Shown: piece after piece, positions 14,525 to 16,354 of the stretch
How the letters are laid out: each line of letters begins with the position of its first letter
Numbering within the stretch: the first letter of the stretch is position 1
Source of the DNA: Balneolales bacterium
GTDB lineage: Bacteria; Bacteroidota; Rhodothermia; Balneolales; Natronogracilivirgulaceae
Assembly: GCA_007131535.1 (NCBI GenBank)
Contig: SLQI01000348.1
Location: forward strand, 1-16,354
Reading direction: 5' to 3'
Length of the DNA: 16,354 nt
Program-made: the position numbers and the translations under genes
The notes under the pieces: generated by a model
Database searches by the model: none
Told to the model about the DNA's origin: nothing
The model's input: the letters and a program-made list of their open reading frames with translations, nothing else

Positions 14525-16087
14525 TTAGCCCCTTAGTTCCCTGGCCGGGTTATCAGATAAATGGTTACTCCAATGAGGTGTAGATGCGTAATCATCTACC
14601 AGTGCAGGGGTTTTCATGCCGTGTAATGAAGCGACCAGTGAATCTACTTCATGTTTTAGATGATCAACACACTGGTTGATCAAATCAGAATTGAAACCGG
14701 TGCCTTGCATTTTCAAAACCATTTCCAACGAAAGTACTCTTCCCAGAACTTTGCCTAACTCCACGATCCTATTTTGTGCAATTTTCAGGTTAACCTCAAA
14801 ATTCAAAGAATCTTTGAAGTAGTCAGAAGCATGGGTAGTTAACTCAAATCGAGTGAGAAATTCATATAAATTATTGAGTTTATACTTCTTCATCTGCTTG
14901 ATGACCGATTCTGCTACCTGTTGGTACAGAATATCATTAGAACCTTCAAAAATTTGAAATGGTCTGCTGTCTACGATTGACCTGCCTGCAATATGGTCCA
15001 GTCTATACCCTTTTGCTCCGACGAGTTGAAGTAAAGACTGAGCAGCTTCATGCATGTAATCAGTAATAACACTTTTTATCGAATTAGCCGGTATATCGTC
15101 TCTGGAAAGATCCTTTTCTACCCCTCCATGTTGTGCAGTATATGCACACATTGCTGAACAAGTAGTGAAATAGGCCTGCAGGCTGGATATTCTATGTTTT
15201 ACCTGATCATATTCAATCAATGATTTACCACCGACATAACGATTTCTACAGTGATCAACGGCTTCATCCAGCATACGTCTTAAATACCCCATTGCCATAC
15301 CCGGAAACTGCAATCTGCTTCGATGTAATATATCGAGCATCATCATCACCCCGTTTTTTTGTGGAATCAGTTTGTTCTGTTTAGGTACCTCAGCGTCAAT
15401 AGCATTTCTACCATAAGGCAAAATATGTAATCCAAGATTCTGATAATATTCAGTCACATTCAGTCCCGGAGTACTCGCATCATAAACAAAAAAGTCCACA
15501 TCCCTGGCCAATTGGCCATCGGCGGTTTTTTTCCTTGCAGTGAGCAACCAATAATTGGCCCAGCCGGTCAGTCCAGCCCAGTGTTTAGTTCCCTTAATTT
15601 TGTATGAGTTTTCAGTTTCTTCATACTGGGTTTGCATGTGAAGGGCATCCGAACCATACTGAGGTTCGGTAATCATCAATCCCCCCATATTATCCTGATA
15701 CAGAAACTTATAAAATACATCCTCTTTTACTTCGCGTGTTCCATACTTACCGATAGGCTGTAGAAACAGCCCCCCATTTATACCAAGCATCAGGGAAAGC
15801 GGCAGCGATTGATATGAGCTTGTTTCGAGAATAGAAAGACATTCTTTCATATTAACTCCGCGCCCACCATATTCTTCCGGAATAAATGCTGCTAAGGGTT
15901 TCGATGTCATTATCTGCCGTTGATATTCTCTTGACAGCCCTCTGTTAAAATCGGGGTCTAAAGTATAAGGCTGTCCTGAAAAAACATTTTTAAGTGTTTC
16001 TTTAAATGAATTCAGATAGGAAGAAAAATCTTCTAAACTGGCATACAGTTTTTCAGAAAAATCGGAAAAGGAGGATCTTTTACTCAA
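14525..16087 (-). CDS. Acyl-CoA dehydrogenase family protein
   Basis: A 520-residue flavoenzyme of the acyl-CoA dehydrogenase fold, which oxidises acyl-CoA to enoyl-CoA with FAD. The N-terminal helical domain contains AFIPEEYGGRG (68-78). The middle domain has GLMITEPQYGSDA and GTKHWAGLTGWANYW. The C-terminal helical domain has QLVGAKGY and FQIFEGSNDILYQ, in which E381 is at the place of the catalytic glutamate of medium-chain enzymes. An extra C-terminal region of about 120 residues follows, longer than the 380-residue core, so it is a larger subtype; the chain-length preference cannot be stated. The start is a TTG at 16087. A stop lies seven codons upstream, and the first in-frame ATG (residue 60) would cut off the N-terminal domain, so TTG is well supported. 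First gene of the sirtuin-SGNH cluster. Confidence 0.92.
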   Translation of the reverse strand: MSKRSSFSDFSEKLYASLEDFSSYLNSFKETLKNVFSGQPYTLDPDFNRGLSREYQRQIMTSKPLAAFIPEEYGGRGVNMKECLSILETSSYQSLPLSLMLGINGGLFLQPIGKYGTREVKEDVFYKFLYQDNMGGLMITEPQYGSDALHMQTQYEETENSYKIKGTKHWAGLTGWANYWLLTARKKTADGQLARDVDFFVYDASTPGLNVTEYYQNLGLHILPYGRNAIDAEVPKQNKLIPQKNGVMMMLDILHRSRLQFPGMAMGYLRRMLDEAVDHCRNRYVGGKSLIEYDQVKHRISSLQAYFTTCSAMCAYTAQHGGVEKDLSRDDIPANSIKSVITDYMHEAAQSLLQLVGAKGYRLDHIAGRSIVDSRPFQIFEGSNDILYQQVAESVIKQMKKYKLNNLYEFLTRFELTTHASDYFKDSLNFEVNLKIAQNRIVELGKVLGRVLSLEMVLKMQGTGFNSDLINQCVDHLKHEVDSLVASLHGMKTPALVDDYASTPHWSNHLSDNPARELRG

Positions 16088-16165
16088 ATCGACTGCGAAT
16101 TAGTTAAACGTTAAATAGTAAAGCATCAACTGAAAGTAATTACGATAAGTTATTTTTCCTATTGC

Positions 16166-16228
16166 ACATATTATTAGAAATAAAAAAGCTCTGCCATGTT
16201 AATACACGACAGAGCTAAAATAATATGT
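16166..16228 (-). terminator. rRNA operon terminator, nested double stem
   Basis: On the minus strand, AGCTCTGTC (16216-16208) pairs with GGCAGAGCT (16195-16187) across a 12-base loop, with one G-U/mismatch pair at the end. A T-run (16187-16182) follows. Outside this, ACATATTATT (16166-16175) is exactly complementary to AATAATATGT (16219-16228), so a second, AT-rich stem encloses the terminator. It lies just after the 5S gene and isolates the rRNA operon from the acyl-CoA dehydrogenase gene. Confidence 0.88.
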
Positions 16229-16248
16229 AGGGAATAAAAAAGATAAGA

Positions 16249-16354
16249 TGAGGCGGCGACCTACTCTTCCACCGTTAGGCAGTACCATCGGCGCTGGGGA
16301 GCTTAACTTCCGTGTTCGGCAAGGGAACGGGTGGGACCTCCCCGCTGTGGCCAC
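16249..16354 (-). rRNA. rrf: 5S ribosomal RNA (5' end beyond window)
   Basis: The minus strand contains GTGGCCACAGCGGGGAGGTC, then CCGAACACGGAAGTTAAGC (loop B/helix III region), CAGCGCCGATGGTACTGC (helix IV), and AGAGTAGGTCGCCGCC near the 3' end. All are diagnostic of bacterial 5S rRNA. The 3' end is placed by pairing of CGCCGCCTCA with the expected 5' strand, most of which lies just outside the window; about 4-6 bases are missing. This is the distal end of an rRNA operon whose 16S and 23S genes should lie to the right. Confidence 0.95.

Overview
The window is about 16.4 kb of compact chromosomal DNA of moderate GC, by eye in the high 40s per cent. It most resembles a member of the Bacteroidota/Balneolota/Rhodothermota group. 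Three things point that way: few start codons have a Shine-Dalgarno sequence; BlaR1-like M56 peptidases with TonB-type C-termini and lipoprotein propeller-amidohydrolase fusions are typical of that group; and the sirtuin lacks the usual zinc cysteines. This placement is inference from gene content; no 16S sequence is present.

Left part (1-6152). The 5' part of tsaD (tRNA t6A synthesis) lies on the minus strand and runs off the left edge. Divergent from it is a blaI/blaR1-like repressor and membrane-protease pair, with a near-palindromic operator just upstream. A 146-bp element with 26-bp terminal inverted repeats (MITE-like) follows. Next comes a tight plus-strand cluster: phosphatidylcholine synthase (pcs), a small PspC-domain membrane protein, a degenerate Gfo/Idh/MocA-like protein (coupled to pspC by a 1-nt stop/start overlap) and a tandem-domain FKBP-type prolyl isomerase lipoprotein. 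A hairpin with a 12-bp stem closes the cluster. The cluster mixes membrane-lipid, envelope-stress and envelope-folding functions.

Middle (6193-12754). A PhzF-family isomerase with its own likely promoter is followed by a 687-bp gene-free stretch. This holds degenerate CGCGGAT direct repeats, a GC-rich region able to fold into several hairpins, and two plus-oriented terminator-like structures. A large minus-strand lipoprotein (PD40/TolB-like propeller plus amidohydrolase) converges on this stretch. Divergent from it are a short-chain dehydrogenase and a glycine-rich secreted protein of unknown function built from two internal repeats.

Right part (12820-16354). A minus-strand cluster runs acyl-CoA dehydrogenase, sirtuin deacylase, SGNH/GDSL hydrolase. 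The sirtuin carries the Tyr/Arg signature of desuccinylase/demalonylase types, so its position beside an acyl-CoA dehydrogenase makes functional sense. Upstream of this cluster lies the end of an rRNA operon, with a partial 5S rRNA on the minus strand followed by a strong nested terminator.

Most genes belong to recognisable families. The less explained material is the MITE-like element, the 7.2-7.86 kb noncoding region, the degenerate oxidoreductase beside pspC, the glycine-rich repeat protein and the start-codon problems in the minus-strand cluster. No CRISPR array, tRNA, intact transposase or phage gene was found, and no convincing new multi-gene system is apparent.
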